Positions 26,064 to 35,599 of a DNA stretch of 64,000 nucleotides are shown here, one piece after another. Source of the stretch: JAHOYW01 sp963664605 (GTDB lineage: Bacteria > Verrucomicrobiota > Lentisphaeria > Victivallales > Victivallaceae); NCBI GenBank assembly GCA_963664605.1, contig OY761536.1, positions 3,410,001 to 3,474,000 of the forward strand. Reading direction: 5' to 3'. Below the pieces are notes generated by a model. The model was not told where the DNA came from and did not search any database. It saw nothing but the letters and a program-made list of their open reading frames with translations. The translations under genes were made by a program, and so were the position numbers. The number at the start of each line of letters is the position of its first letter. Position 1 is the stretch's first letter.

Positions 26064-27545
26064 TTATTCTTTCGCCGAGTTTCGTTTTTGCCTATGAAAC
26101 AAAGCCTCCATGATACCACAGGCGGCAAAAGTTGCCAGGAGGTTAACTACAGCGTAATAGTGAAGAGCCAGATATTCCACGAAAAGCGCAACGCTGACGC
26201 TGAATATTGTTCCGGTTATCACTCCCCAAAACACGCTGTCCGCTTTGAAACGGCGTGGAAACATTCCAAGAATAATTAATACTAATAATGGGCTGCCGAA
26301 ACCGTTTATAACCTTATTGAATATTACAAAAATACTATGATGTTTTCCGAAAACAAAGATAAGCAGTTCAGCAAGAGTGATAATCAATATTCCTATAATT
26401 ATTGAAAAATATACACTGTAACGGATATGATGAGCTTTACTTAACTCCTCTTTGTTGAAAAAACGATGATAAAAATCTTTAGTCCATGACATTGAGCAAG
26501 CATTAACCCCGGAATCAATACTCGACATAGTTGCAGCCAGTAAACCGGCGGACAGCAATCCCGCAGCGCCATAAGGCAAAGACCTGATAAGGATCGCCAT
26601 ATACTTGAGCGGTTTCGAAAATTTCCCCATAATATCAGTATGTACCGCATATGAATGCATAGCCATACCGAAAATCACCAGCAAAATAAGAACCGATAAG
26701 ACACAAATAATATTAAAAGCAAAACTTTTGCGCGCGTCTGATAAAGATTTGGCTGCCAAGTAACGCTGAATGACCATCTGGTCCGCGCCATAACGCGCCA
26801 GAAACGCTACAATCGTACCAATAGATCCACTCCAGAAAGTCGTTCTGATAGTCGGGTCAAAAGAGAAAAAAGCAGGATCGTAAGGGACTACCGGTTTAAA
26901 TACGTTATGCCTGAAAGCATTATGAAATATTCCCGCGAAGCCGCCCTCTGTAGTAAGCGATACTAATACCAAAGCAACAGTTATTCCTCCGACGAGAATA
27001 AAAAACTGCGTAACATCAGTCCAGATGACAGCCCGTAAACCGCCTAGCGAAGTATACGCTACGGTTATTATTCCGCATACAAGTATCAACAGCCATAACT
27101 GCTGCCCGGTTATAGCCGCGAGTATTCGCGCCGACGCATAAAGCGCCACCGCCATCCACGTAAGCCGCCAGAACATAAATAGAATACTTGCCAGACACCG
27201 TGTTTTCAGGTCGAAAACATCTTCCAGAAAAGCATACGCACTGGCTTTATTTTGTTTTTGAAAAAATGGAATGAATATTTTGCTGACAGGAAAAGCAACC
27301 ACAATAAATATTGGTAAAGCAATCAGGACATAACACCCGTTTTTAAAAATTTCAGTAGGGAAAGCAGCAAAATTAACCGCAGTCAGCATAGTTACCATTA
27401 TCGAAATACCCAATGGAAACCAGCCAAGCGAACGCCCCGCCAGAAAAAACTCTTTTTCAGAATGCTGTCGGCGGTACTTTGCCAGCCCAACCAACAGGAT
27501 AACTGCCAAATAAACGTAAAAAACTACAAAATCTATCGTATGCAT
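26064..27545 (-). CDS. Sodium:solute symporter (SSS family)
   Basis: A 493-residue transporter with about 13 membrane helices. Family patterns include FFLAGRSLGWFPLGISIMVTMLTAVNF in helices 1-2 (in parts), and the signature GLRAVIWTDVTQFFILVGG near residue 175 in parts. Late segments ARYGADQMVIQRYLAAKS and SSIDSGVNACSMSWTKDF are typical of the sialic-acid/sugar/monocarboxylate branches. The substrate cannot be assigned. It is convergent with the glycan operon and shares no operon with neighbours. Confidence 0.92.
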   Translation of the reverse strand: MHTIDFVVFYVYLAVILLVGLAKYRRQHSEKEFFLAGRSLGWFPLGISIMVTMLTAVNFAAFPTEIFKNGCYVLIALPIFIVVAFPVSKIFIPFFQKQNKASAYAFLEDVFDLKTRCLASILFMFWRLTWMAVALYASARILAAITGQQLWLLILVCGIITVAYTSLGGLRAVIWTDVTQFFILVGGITVALVLVSLTTEGGFAGIFHNAFRHNVFKPVVPYDPAFFSFDPTIRTTFWSGSIGTIVAFLARYGADQMVIQRYLAAKSLSDARKSFAFNIICVLSVLILLVIFGMAMHSYAVHTDIMGKFSKPLKYMAILIRSLPYGAAGLLSAGLLAATMSSIDSGVNACSMSWTKDFYHRFFNKEELSKAHHIRYSVYFSIIIGILIITLAELLIFVFGKHHSIFVIFNKVINGFGSPLLVLIILGMFPRRFKADSVFWGVITGTIFSVSVALFVEYLALHYYAVVNLLATFAACGIMEALFHRQKRNSAKE

Positions 27546-27665
27546 ATTATTCTTTTGTTAATCTACTAAATCCAAACCGCTATCATGACGTAAACTTGAG
27601 TACAGATAACTGATTGCTTAAATTTATCACATTCCGCATTATTTTCCAGCGCATAATTACCAGAG

Positions 27666-27694
27666 TTGCATTTTGTTTACTTTTCCAGTATACT
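27666..27694 (+). promoter_or_regulatory. Sigma70-type promoter for small membrane protein
   Basis: TTGCAT (27666-27671) and TATACT (27689-27694) with 17-bp spacing lie 36 bp before the ATG at 27730, with CTGGAG as ribosome-binding site. Confidence 0.6.
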
Positions 27695-27729
27695 ATTACC
27701 AATAGTTCATAACAACTGGAGACTTTAAA

Positions 27730-27924
27730 ATGGGCAATATGATAAAAGGTTTTGTATTAATGATGGGCCAGATCCTCAAGAAACTGATAATCCTGATAGT
27801 AGTTGTCGGGCTCATTTACGCCGCATACATAGCATGGACCCAGTTTATCCAAAAAACCGGAAAGCACACTAAAGCCGCTGCGGTAAATCGCGCGAAAGCC
27901 CAGGGAATTGACGTAAAAAAATAA
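27730..27924 (+). CDS. Small single-pass membrane protein of unknown function
   Basis: A 64-residue peptide with one strongly hydrophobic helix (about residues 18-38; LIILIVVVGLIYAAYIAW) and a basic, Lys/Ala-rich cytoplasmic tail. It has its own good promoter, a CTGGAG ribosome-binding site and a hairpin after the stop, so it is likely a true gene although no family is recognised. It stands alone between a divergent symporter gene and the convergent chitinase gene. Confidence 0.6.
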   Translation: MGNMIKGFVLMMGQILKKLIILIVVVGLIYAAYIAWTQFIQKTGKHTKAAAVNRAKAQGIDVKK

Positions 27925-27981
27925 ATGCGAGACCGAAAATAGTTTATCCGCCTCGCATTTCCGAAACAAATTATTTGTTTC
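27923..27981. terminator. Two adjacent hairpins between convergent genes
   Basis: AAATGCGAG with CTCGCATTT (9-bp stem, 27923-27960) is followed directly by GAAACAAA with TTTGTTTC (8-bp stem, 3-base loop, 27963-27981). Together they can terminate the small-peptide gene from one side and the chitinase gene from the other. Confidence 0.65.
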
Positions 27982-27993
27982 TTATAATTCAGC

Positions 27994-30900
27994 TCATTGC
28001 TTTTCCCAAACCGAAGCCGAACCAGGAGTATCGCCTTTAGTCCACCATTTGGCTTTATAATTTGCGCCGTTGTAAAGAACTATGTCGCCACCTAAATAAG
28101 CAATATTTACGTTCCATTCCGGAGTGCCGGAACCGCTTAAAATCAGTCTGAAAGCATCCGTCTGGTCAGGAGCTATGCCCCGGGTCCACCACTTAGCTTC
28201 ATAAATACTGCCATTATATGACACTTTTTCACCTCCCAGATAAACCTCGGAGAAACTGAATGCCTGAATATCTCCGGGAACCGGATCGGGATTCGGTTCC
28301 GGGTCAGGCGTCGGCTCAGGTGTCGGGTCAGGGTCAGGTGTCGGATCAGGGTCGGGTTCAGGCGTTACACTGCCATCCAAAGATGTCGGGTTCTGATAAT
28401 ATTCGTTCACTTTACCGGACAACCATCCTCCGTCATCATACGGATAAGTACCAACACTTGTAGTGTCACCGCCGCCCCATAGTATTGCAAATACGTGACT
28501 TTCCCTGGCCTTGTCCATACTGTTTATAGTCGACCAGTCTGTACCGTCCTGCAGGAGATAATCCTTAGCGCTTATTCCACCCGGAGCCGGATGCTCAAGT
28601 ATATATTGTTTTACATTACTCAAGTCTGCTTTTACATTGCTGTCCCCGAGGAAATAGTTCGGGGCTACAGAACCGTGATCTTCACGAGTATCTACACCTC
28701 CAATAATCTGAAGATGTCCACCAGGTATCTGCCACAACATAACAGGATAATTTCCGATACCTTCACTTACATATCTGACATAATCCAGATAATTGTTCCA
28801 GTCTCTGGCATTGAAAAAATATACGCTTTCAGTAGAAGTCGTATCTCTCTCGTATTTGTCAAATGCAATGAAATCAGGTTTGTATTGACCGCTGTATACT
28901 TCAACGCTATTCATAAAGTCGGAAATCGATTTCGCTATAAGGTTTTTGATTTCGCCATTATCGTAATCTTGATGTATCCAGCGTGAACCGTTGCTGCCGT
29001 ACCATATATTCTGCTGCCACCCAAAAGTAGCGTCCGGCGCGAATCTGCGAATCAGATAATTGTTTGCTTGTATCCAGCCATTGAAATCATCGGCAAATAC
29101 CGGAGCATCCTCAATCACCTCTTCAGAAGCCATTGTATACTGTTCTTCAGCATATTTTTCCCAGCTTATCTTCACGTCCCAGTCGGACCATGCGTTTTTA
29201 CGCATTTCAGCAAAAACCTCAATGGGGTTCATATCCTGTCCATTATAATCGACTTTATCATTTACAAAATGAAGCGCTTTATTCAAGGCCAGCTGTACTT
29301 CGATTGGCTGCGCATCAATTTCCGGCAGCATATTGTACTGCTGCACCATGCCAAGCAGGTCAGGGTTCAGAACAATTGACCCGGGATACGGGTTATCCGC
29401 ACTTTTGCTCGCCTGCAGGAACTGGCAGGTATGAATCAAGTTAATGAAATGTTTAGTCAGGTTATCGAAATCATGCAAATCCTCGAAACTCTTTCCGCCG
29501 CTCATTTCAGCAGTATAAACGACCATTACAGGAACGACCCGTTTCTGGTATTTGCTGCTCAATGATTCTGTCATTGCGGTTATATTTTTAGTATAGATCG
29601 GGAATTTTATCATGCCTCTGTCACCGTTTCCGCCATCTCCTGCATACTTGAATACGGCATCTACCGGACGTCCTTCATGATGCGATTCAATCCCGCGAGT
29701 CACTGCTCCCATTGCAATATAAGCGGGCCACCCTTTGACTGTGCCGCTGGAAGTTTCTTCAACTTTTTTAACAGTTACAGTAATAACAGTGGCAGTTGAT
29801 TCATTGTCATCGTCTGTGGCTTTCGCAGTAATAACATATTCACCAAAATCAGAAGGAGTCCAGGAATAAGACGTTCCCTGATGCTCCGCACCTTCAACAG
29901 TTATAGAACTTGCGGTCAAGGTTCCGTCAGTATCACTGGCGCTGATTTCAATTTCTATAGGAGCCAGAACTTTCTGTTCAACCACGGTTCCCGGGGAAAC
30001 AAAGCTCACAACAGGTTTTTGATTTGTGTCTTCAACCGGGGTAATCGTAACATTCACAGTGCCATCCGTCTTAGCGCCTTTTCCATCACTGACAGTATAT
30101 TTAAAACTGTCCTGTCCGGCTGCGTCCTCATCAGCTGTATAGATTATCTTACCATTTGCCACGACCGCCGTACCTTTCTCCGGAGAAGTAAGCCCGTCAA
30201 TAGTAAGAGTGTCATTATCCGCGTCACTGTCATTGGCAAGCACATCCAACCTTACATACTCGCCCGCCTTGACGGTAATAGTATCATTCACCGCTTTCGG
30301 AGGAGTGTTAACGCCCTGCCCTTTGTACTTCAAAGATACGCTGTCCATACTAATAGTTGTACCGCTGGCGCCGCCACCGATGGTATATTTATCACCAGCA
30401 GCTATAGATGTGTTCCAGGAAGGATAATGAATATTGATAACATCATCTTTCTTAGTCATATCAGCATTCCAGACGCTGTTAACCCCGGAACTGACAAAAG
30501 AAATCTCCCATTCATCCAGATTTTTGCCTGATTCATTGTCAATGTCAAGAGAGAAGTTGTGTCCGCTGTCCCAACTTGTAGTAACTTCATAGCGTATCCT
30601 GACACCATCAATTACAACTTCCTTGAATCCCTGCCCTTCCGTGGTAGTGTTTCCGCTGCCGGTATCGCTGCCGGTATCGCTGCCGGTTCCTGAATCGTCA
30701 CCAGTATTATCACCTATTCCCGTGCCCGTATCAGTATCACCAGTTCCAGTATCAGTTCCAGTGCCGGTATCTGTTCCGCCGCCATCGGAAACTGGTTCCA
30801 GTCCATCCAGATAAGCGCGATGAGCTTTAGAAAATTTCCAATTATTCTGTTTATCCCAGTTTATCGACCATGTCATAATCCCCTTCAAGTCTTTATGGTT

Positions 30901-33123
30901 TGTATCAAGAGGATAAGAGGTAAGTTTTTCATTTGTGACCAATTGAGAAAAAGCCTTATGAACATCATTCTCGGAAACATATCCGCCCGAAGGAGCGGCA
31001 GCGGCAGTCGCCGGCAGTCCGGGAATCAATTTACCGGGAACAACACCACTGAATATCCATCCGGTATCAGCAACTTCAAAACCTTTTGCCAGCATATCGG
31101 TCATAGCCACGATATTAGCGGGAGTGGCATGATAATAGATCGTATCGTCAAGACCGAATAATCCACCGGGGGCATTATAGTATTGCACCTGAAGCCCGGT
31201 AAGACGGTCTTTGAAATGCTCGATTATCGGCAGGTAAACTCCCCATGCTCCGCCATAGGTTTTGTAACCGCCCATGACGTTTGCGCTTTCAGGAGCCATG
31301 AACAGTTTGAAGTCTCCTCCAAAGTGAGCCAGTATATTATCAAGCGCATCTATCAGCCCCTGAACAGAGGTGCTTAAATCAGCAGGGTTGCTCAGTGCGC
31401 TGAGGCCGTGTTCAATATCAATATCAATGCCGTTCACTCCGTATTCTTCAATTAACTTAATAAAAGTATCAGCAAAACGCTTCACTTTTTCCGGAGTATC
31501 AAGAATTACTGTGCTATTCGCTCCACCCGCCGAAAAAGTCACTATCCTGCCGGCATTGATTTTTTCCTGTATCCATTCTTTAGTGATGATAGGCATGGAA
31601 TTACCGCCGTCTTTAAAAGAAACTGTCCCGTCAGCGGCAATATTCACAAAAGCTATATGGATAACGTCATAATCGTCAGGAACCATGCTTAAAGGCAGAT
31701 AACCGCCGACTGAACTTTCCTCCCAGTTATGAAGATAACCGGCAAGCCAGCGGCTGCGCGGTCCGGAAGGGCTGTCGGTTGAGGAATTGCTGTCCCTCGC
31801 TGGAATAGCACGTCCGGAATAAAAAGTATCTTTAAAAACAGTTGTAAGCACATCTCTTTTATCGACGGTCGGCCCGTCAGAGGAAGCCTGCCACATGATG
31901 ATACCGCCGTAATCGTTGTTTTTCACATAATCCGCGCGGAACTTGGCGGATATTTCATCCTCATAAGTATAAAATTCCCCTTTTGATTTGGAATAAAGAT
32001 ATGGACTTTGAGAAGACGCGTCACGATACTTTGTAAAAGCCGGATCTTTTTCAAGCTCAAGCATGTCATAATAGTTATTATTACCGCCCGGACGCCCACC
32101 GTCACGCTTGCCGTTGGCTCCGCCGGAAGCGGAAGCAAAAAGACCGGGGTATTCAGCAATCGGCCCGTCATCCTTTACTCCCTGCCAGCCGCGGGAATAA
32201 AGCGGAGCTCCGACTATCAGTTTCTTTCCCGGCACTCCATGATCTTTATAATATTTAACTGCGTAATCTCCGCAAATATTAGCGGCTTCACCTGTATATG
32301 GAGCATTAGGAGTCTGATATATAGCGCCATGATGCCCGGTAACGGAGTCCCATGCTCCATGCATGTCATAAGTCATTATATTGAAAAAGTCGAGGTATTC
32401 GTTCATGCCGGCAATATCAAGTTTTGCCATATTCGAAGGACCAGCCGGAACCGCAACACTGAGTTCATAATATTTATTTTCCTGCTCTCCGGCAACATCC
32501 AATGCTTCGCGTACCTCTTTGAGCAGCAACACGTAATTAGCCCCGTCCGCGGCAGTACCATATGGATGCCCGAGATCATTAGGATTATCCACCTTATCGG
32601 GAGCACGGACTGCACCGGGATATTCCCAGTCAATATCTATGAAATCAAAACCGTATTTTTTTACCAGTTCGACGGCATCCGCCGCAAACTTCGCCCGTTT
32701 TACCGGGTCAGCCGCAACCACAGGGAAATTTGCGGAACGCGACCAGCCGCCGATACTGAAACCAAAACGTATGTGGGGGTACTGGTTGCGGAGCTTACGA
32801 AACTGGCCTATGATTCCCTTGTATTCTGAATCCCATGCCTCGCCGAAAGTCTTTTCGAAAGCCGCGTATGTATCAAGAAACTTCAAGCTTCCATCAGTAC
32901 CTACATCGATGAACGCGTAATTAATGTGGGTAAGCTTATCAACTGGAAGATCGTCAGGATCAAAATAATCCTGACCGCTGTAATGCACCCAATCCCCGTA
33001 GTAAGTTATTATTCGTTTATTTTCAATCCCATCTACCCCGCCATAAGCGGAAGAACCAACAGACAAAGTCAATAATGCAAGAAAAACTAATTTTAACATG
33101 TTTTCAATAATTTTAGTCTTCAT
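27994..33123 (-). CDS. Multidomain secreted chitinase, two GH18 domains plus a third enzyme-sized module
   Basis: A 1709-residue secreted protein. Signal peptide 1-27; GH18 domain 1 (36-440) with intact DFIDIDWE (160-167); GH18 domain 2 (457-775), whose motif reads NGIDIDIE (564-571), with Asn for the first Asp. Then come a Gly/Thr/Asp linker (778-830), a CBM2-like domain (832-935), a cadherin-like domain (940-1030; PPKAVNDTITV, LANDSDADNDTL) and an Ig-like domain (1036-1120). An unassigned module (about 1127-1582) holds PDFIAFDKYERD and PVMLWQIPGGH, suggestive of a TIM barrel. A Pro/Asp linker and two CBM5/12 chitin-binding domains (1621-1663, 1669-1709; each with AKWWT) end the chain. It should degrade insoluble chitin outside the cell. 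No anchor is seen. Confidence 0.95.
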   Translation of the reverse strand: MKTKIIENMLKLVFLALLTLSVGSSAYGGVDGIENKRIITYYGDWVHYSGQDYFDPDDLPVDKLTHINYAFIDVGTDGSLKFLDTYAAFEKTFGEAWDSEYKGIIGQFRKLRNQYPHIRFGFSIGGWSRSANFPVVAADPVKRAKFAADAVELVKKYGFDFIDIDWEYPGAVRAPDKVDNPNDLGHPYGTAADGANYVLLLKEVREALDVAGEQENKYYELSVAVPAGPSNMAKLDIAGMNEYLDFFNIMTYDMHGAWDSVTGHHGAIYQTPNAPYTGEAANICGDYAVKYYKDHGVPGKKLIVGAPLYSRGWQGVKDDGPIAEYPGLFASASGGANGKRDGGRPGGNNNYYDMLELEKDPAFTKYRDASSQSPYLYSKSKGEFYTYEDEISAKFRADYVKNNDYGGIIMWQASSDGPTVDKRDVLTTVFKDTFYSGRAIPARDSNSSTDSPSGPRSRWLAGYLHNWEESSVGGYLPLSMVPDDYDVIHIAFVNIAADGTVSFKDGGNSMPIITKEWIQEKINAGRIVTFSAGGANSTVILDTPEKVKRFADTFIKLIEEYGVNGIDIDIEHGLSALSNPADLSTSVQGLIDALDNILAHFGGDFKLFMAPESANVMGGYKTYGGAWGVYLPIIEHFKDRLTGLQVQYYNAPGGLFGLDDTIYYHATPANIVAMTDMLAKGFEVADTGWIFSGVVPGKLIPGLPATAAAAPSGGYVSENDVHKAFSQLVTNEKLTSYPLDTNHKDLKGIMTWSINWDKQNNWKFSKAHRAYLDGLEPVSDGGGTDTGTGTDTGTGDTDTGTGIGDNTGDDSGTGSDTGSDTGSGNTTTEGQGFKEVVIDGVRIRYEVTTSWDSGHNFSLDIDNESGKNLDEWEISFVSSGVNSVWNADMTKKDDVINIHYPSWNTSIAAGDKYTIGGGASGTTISMDSVSLKYKGQGVNTPPKAVNDTITVKAGEYVRLDVLANDSDADNDTLTIDGLTSPEKGTAVVANGKIIYTADEDAAGQDSFKYTVSDGKGAKTDGTVNVTITPVEDTNQKPVVSFVSPGTVVEQKVLAPIEIEISASDTDGTLTASSITVEGAEHQGTSYSWTPSDFGEYVITAKATDDDNESTATVITVTVKKVEETSSGTVKGWPAYIAMGAVTRGIESHHEGRPVDAVFKYAGDGGNGDRGMIKFPIYTKNITAMTESLSSKYQKRVVPVMVVYTAEMSGGKSFEDLHDFDNLTKHFINLIHTCQFLQASKSADNPYPGSIVLNPDLLGMVQQYNMLPEIDAQPIEVQLALNKALHFVNDKVDYNGQDMNPIEVFAEMRKNAWSDWDVKISWEKYAEEQYTMASEEVIEDAPVFADDFNGWIQANNYLIRRFAPDATFGWQQNIWYGSNGSRWIHQDYDNGEIKNLIAKSISDFMNSVEVYSGQYKPDFIAFDKYERDTTSTESVYFFNARDWNNYLDYVRYVSEGIGNYPVMLWQIPGGHLQIIGGVDTREDHGSVAPNYFLGDSNVKADLSNVKQYILEHPAPGGISAKDYLLQDGTDWSTINSMDKARESHVFAILWGGGDTTSVGTYPYDDGGWLSGKVNEYYQNPTSLDGSVTPEPDPDPTPDPDPTPEPTPDPEPNPDPVPGDIQAFSFSEVYLGGEKVSYNGSIYEAKWWTRGIAPDQTDAFRLILSGSGTPEWNVNIAYLGGDIVLYNGANYKAKWWTKGDTPGSASVWEKQ

Positions 33124-33238
33124 AGCACGACTCCCTGATTTTGAATTGGTTTAGAACTTACAAAATGGAAAAAAATCCATAGCTTCGAGTTATGGTTCTC
33201 CTTTTGGTTGATGGTTCTATCCGGGATATAATGTATAT

Positions 33239-33252
33239 CACGAATCACGAAT
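33239..33252 (+). repeat. Heptameric microrepeat upstream of chitinase gene
   Basis: Two exact tandem units, CACGAAT CACGAAT, in the chitinase upstream region. Counted here because the same seven-base period recurs upstream of other genes in the window. Confidence 0.45.
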
Positions 33253-33482
33253 AACAAAATAAAAATGATTTTTTTTAAATGAGAATAGCCTCTTATGCAT
33301 AAACAGGTCTAAAACCGCAAAATAAAGTTATCTCCTTTATATTATGGTTGACAAAAAAATAGCTAATCATTTCACAACATACTATCATTTGTTAGTATAA
33401 ATTAAGCTTTATAATTTGTCAAATAATTTAAAGAAAAAAATCATTCAAATCCAATTTTTATACCGAATTGTGTTCAAAACCA

Positions 33483-33517
33483 CAAAAAAAAGAGCCCGAA
33501 GCAAAACTCCGGACTCT
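33483..33517 (-). terminator. Rho-independent terminator of pckG
   Basis: Read on the minus strand, AGAGTCCGGAG pairs with CTTCGGGCTCT (11 bp including two G-U pairs, 5-base loop, 33491-33517) and is followed by eight T residues. It lies 28 bp after the pckG stop. Confidence 0.85.
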
Positions 33518-33544
33518 ATTTTTTGAAAAACCATATTATATGGT

Positions 33545-35413
33545 TTAAAGACCTTTCCAGTCTCCCGGTTTAATCTCATCACCATATTTAGCTTTGGCAG
33601 CTTTGAATTCTGCGATTTTCTTATCCCAATATGCATAAACATCTTGAGAAAGAGTAGGAGCCATATCAGTAAAGAATACTTTAGCGCGTTCGAGTTTTGC
33701 AACCCATGCGTCACAGCGGAAACTGAACTGATAAGTGTAATCTTCTAAACTGTAATCTTCATCAAGATGAGTTTTGAAGAGCTCTTTCAGGTCTTCGTAT
33801 TTAGGAATGAATCCAGTCGGAGTTTCATAGGCTTCGTATTCACCATAAACACGGCCTTCGAACCAATGCAGCCAAACCTTTTTAGCCAGCTTGCTTGTGC
33901 AGAACTTACCTTCTTTTGTAAGAAGGAAGTAATTAGTGCTGAAAACTTTCGGGCACTTTTCAGCGAACTGCTTACCGAATTCAATATTGTTTTTGATGTA
34001 GTCACCAAGCGGATAAGTGATAAAGTCCAAGTTAGCCATCGGCTGAGGAACACGTACGCCTTCCTGCCCAATAGTGGCGGAAGTAGTTTCAGATTCCAAA
34101 GTACAGGCTTTCATGATGATTCCATCTTCCCAGCAGGATGATTCTTCACAAGGAACAGTAGTATCACTGTCACGTCCGCCATAAAGTACGCCGTCAACAA
34201 CAACACCTTCCTTGTCGTTCCATGCCGGATCAAGGTTTTTCAGATAATCCATACGGATAGTATAACGGGCGTTACCATGAGAGATAGGAGTTCCGCATCC
34301 CTCTGTCCATTCGCCAGCGAAGTTCACACCGCTTTTAGGAGTTTCAACTCCCATTCCCTGCCAGTAAGGATTGTTGTCCGAACCGGTAAGAACGTTTGAG
34401 AAAATCATTTCCTTTTCTTCCATCAGAGTAGAAAAAATAACCGGATCATCTTCACCATTCACGTCTTTAACGATACCGAAGATACCGCCTTCAACGTTTG
34501 CCGCGCGGAATTCACCGTTTATATTTTTGAAGTAAGCGATATCATCACCAATGATCTTTTCACCGGGAACCATTGCAGTAGAAGTTTTACCGCATGCGGA
34601 AGGATAAGCGCCAACAAAGTAAGTTGAACGGGCTTTTTCCTCATTCGGGATACTCATGATAAACATGTGTTCACAGAGCCATCCTTCTTTACCGGATTTA
34701 TTGATTGCTAGACGCATGGAGTGTTTTTTCAAACCAACGGTGTTACCGGCGTACTGAGCGTTCATTGAATATACAATGTTGTTTTCAAGGTCCTGATAGA
34801 TACGGCGTTTATCCAGATTCTTGCAAACTCCATTTTCCAGTTCCCCGGCACTATGGCAGAAACAGAAGAAATCATCTTTGTTTTCCATATCCATGAAGTG
34901 CTGGTAACCGCGGCGATACAGAATATCTTCTGAATGCGCAACATAGCATGAGTCGGTAAACTGTACACATCCGATAGAGAATGGACCATGAGTTGGACAT
35001 TCACAGAAAAGTTTTGCGATAGCCTGTTTTCCAACCATAATATCTTTCATAATAGGTCTTAATTCAGCCATGGCTTTTTCTGAATCAATGCAATTAAGTT
35101 TTCCCATTGAGGACAACTTATCAGCGGGAACCATATATTTTGTATTAGGTTTGTCGCGCGCCTGGTCACCAATACCGTCGTAGTGCATAGTGGTTTTTGA
35201 ACGGGCAAGTTTTTTCTCTTCGCCTAATTCAAGTGAACGGTTACGGATGTATTCAGCATCCGATTCGCTGTCGTCACAGAAATAGACTGAATCAGGGTTG
35301 CATAACTCGATATATTCGCCGAGAAAATTATCAAGTTTTTCATTTTTCAATGCGGCAAGCTTGGGATAAGTATTTCCCAGCTTCTCTTGTAACAATGCAT
35401 CATATTTGGACAT
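33545..35413 (-). CDS. pckG: Phosphoenolpyruvate carboxykinase (GTP)
   Basis: The 622-residue enzyme interconverts oxaloacetate and PEP with GTP/GDP. The kinase-1 motif GAYPSACGKTSTAMV (about residues 267-281) with its active-site cysteine identifies the GTP-dependent family rather than ATP-type PckA. Other blocks include EGWLCEHMFIM, PGEKIIGDDIAYF, NPYWQGMGVETPKSGVNFAGEW in parts, and WLHWFEGRVYGEYEA. In anaerobes it often runs toward oxaloacetate, feeding succinate formation. It is a single-gene transcript ending in a strong terminator. Confidence 0.97.
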   Translation of the reverse strand: MSKYDALLQEKLGNTYPKLAALKNEKLDNFLGEYIELCNPDSVYFCDDSESDAEYIRNRSLELGEEKKLARSKTTMHYDGIGDQARDKPNTKYMVPADKLSSMGKLNCIDSEKAMAELRPIMKDIMVGKQAIAKLFCECPTHGPFSIGCVQFTDSCYVAHSEDILYRRGYQHFMDMENKDDFFCFCHSAGELENGVCKNLDKRRIYQDLENNIVYSMNAQYAGNTVGLKKHSMRLAINKSGKEGWLCEHMFIMSIPNEEKARSTYFVGAYPSACGKTSTAMVPGEKIIGDDIAYFKNINGEFRAANVEGGIFGIVKDVNGEDDPVIFSTLMEEKEMIFSNVLTGSDNNPYWQGMGVETPKSGVNFAGEWTEGCGTPISHGNARYTIRMDYLKNLDPAWNDKEGVVVDGVLYGGRDSDTTVPCEESSCWEDGIIMKACTLESETTSATIGQEGVRVPQPMANLDFITYPLGDYIKNNIEFGKQFAEKCPKVFSTNYFLLTKEGKFCTSKLAKKVWLHWFEGRVYGEYEAYETPTGFIPKYEDLKELFKTHLDEDYSLEDYTYQFSFRCDAWVAKLERAKVFFTDMAPTLSQDVYAYWDKKIAEFKAAKAKYGDEIKPGDWKGL

Positions 35414-35599
35414 ATTGTTTTCCTTTGTGGTTACGGGGTTTAGTTTTTTTATTCAATTATATTTTATCATCAGGATACAGTTATCCTGTAGTTTAATAAG
35501 ATTGCGGAATGGGAAGTATAACACCAAAAATAAAAATCGCAAGCTAATTAGATATTTTTTTACATATTATTAATAAAATTATGATAATTGGAAATAAAT

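Larger units (their letters stand above)
33124..33544. other. 421-bp intergenic region between chitinase and pckG
   Basis: It holds the chitinase upstream region and the pckG terminator. On the minus strand, TTGTCA is at 33349-33354 but the matching -10 element is poor. Two direct repeats ATGGTTCT (33192-33199 and 33211-33218) lie 19 bp apart in the putative leader and could be regulator contacts. Two exact heptamers CACGAAT stand at 33239-33252. No open reading frame with coding character is visible. Confidence 0.45.

Noticed and set aside
32008..32829. A 273-codon plus-strand open frame within the chitinase gene
   Set aside because: It is antisense to the first GH18 domain, whose reading frame is certain; no motif or ribosome-binding site supports it.
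33326..33354. Sigma70 promoter of the chitinase gene (TTGTCA on the minus strand)
   Set aside because: The -35 box is good, but the sequence 17 bp away (ATAACT) is too far from a -10 consensus to call.
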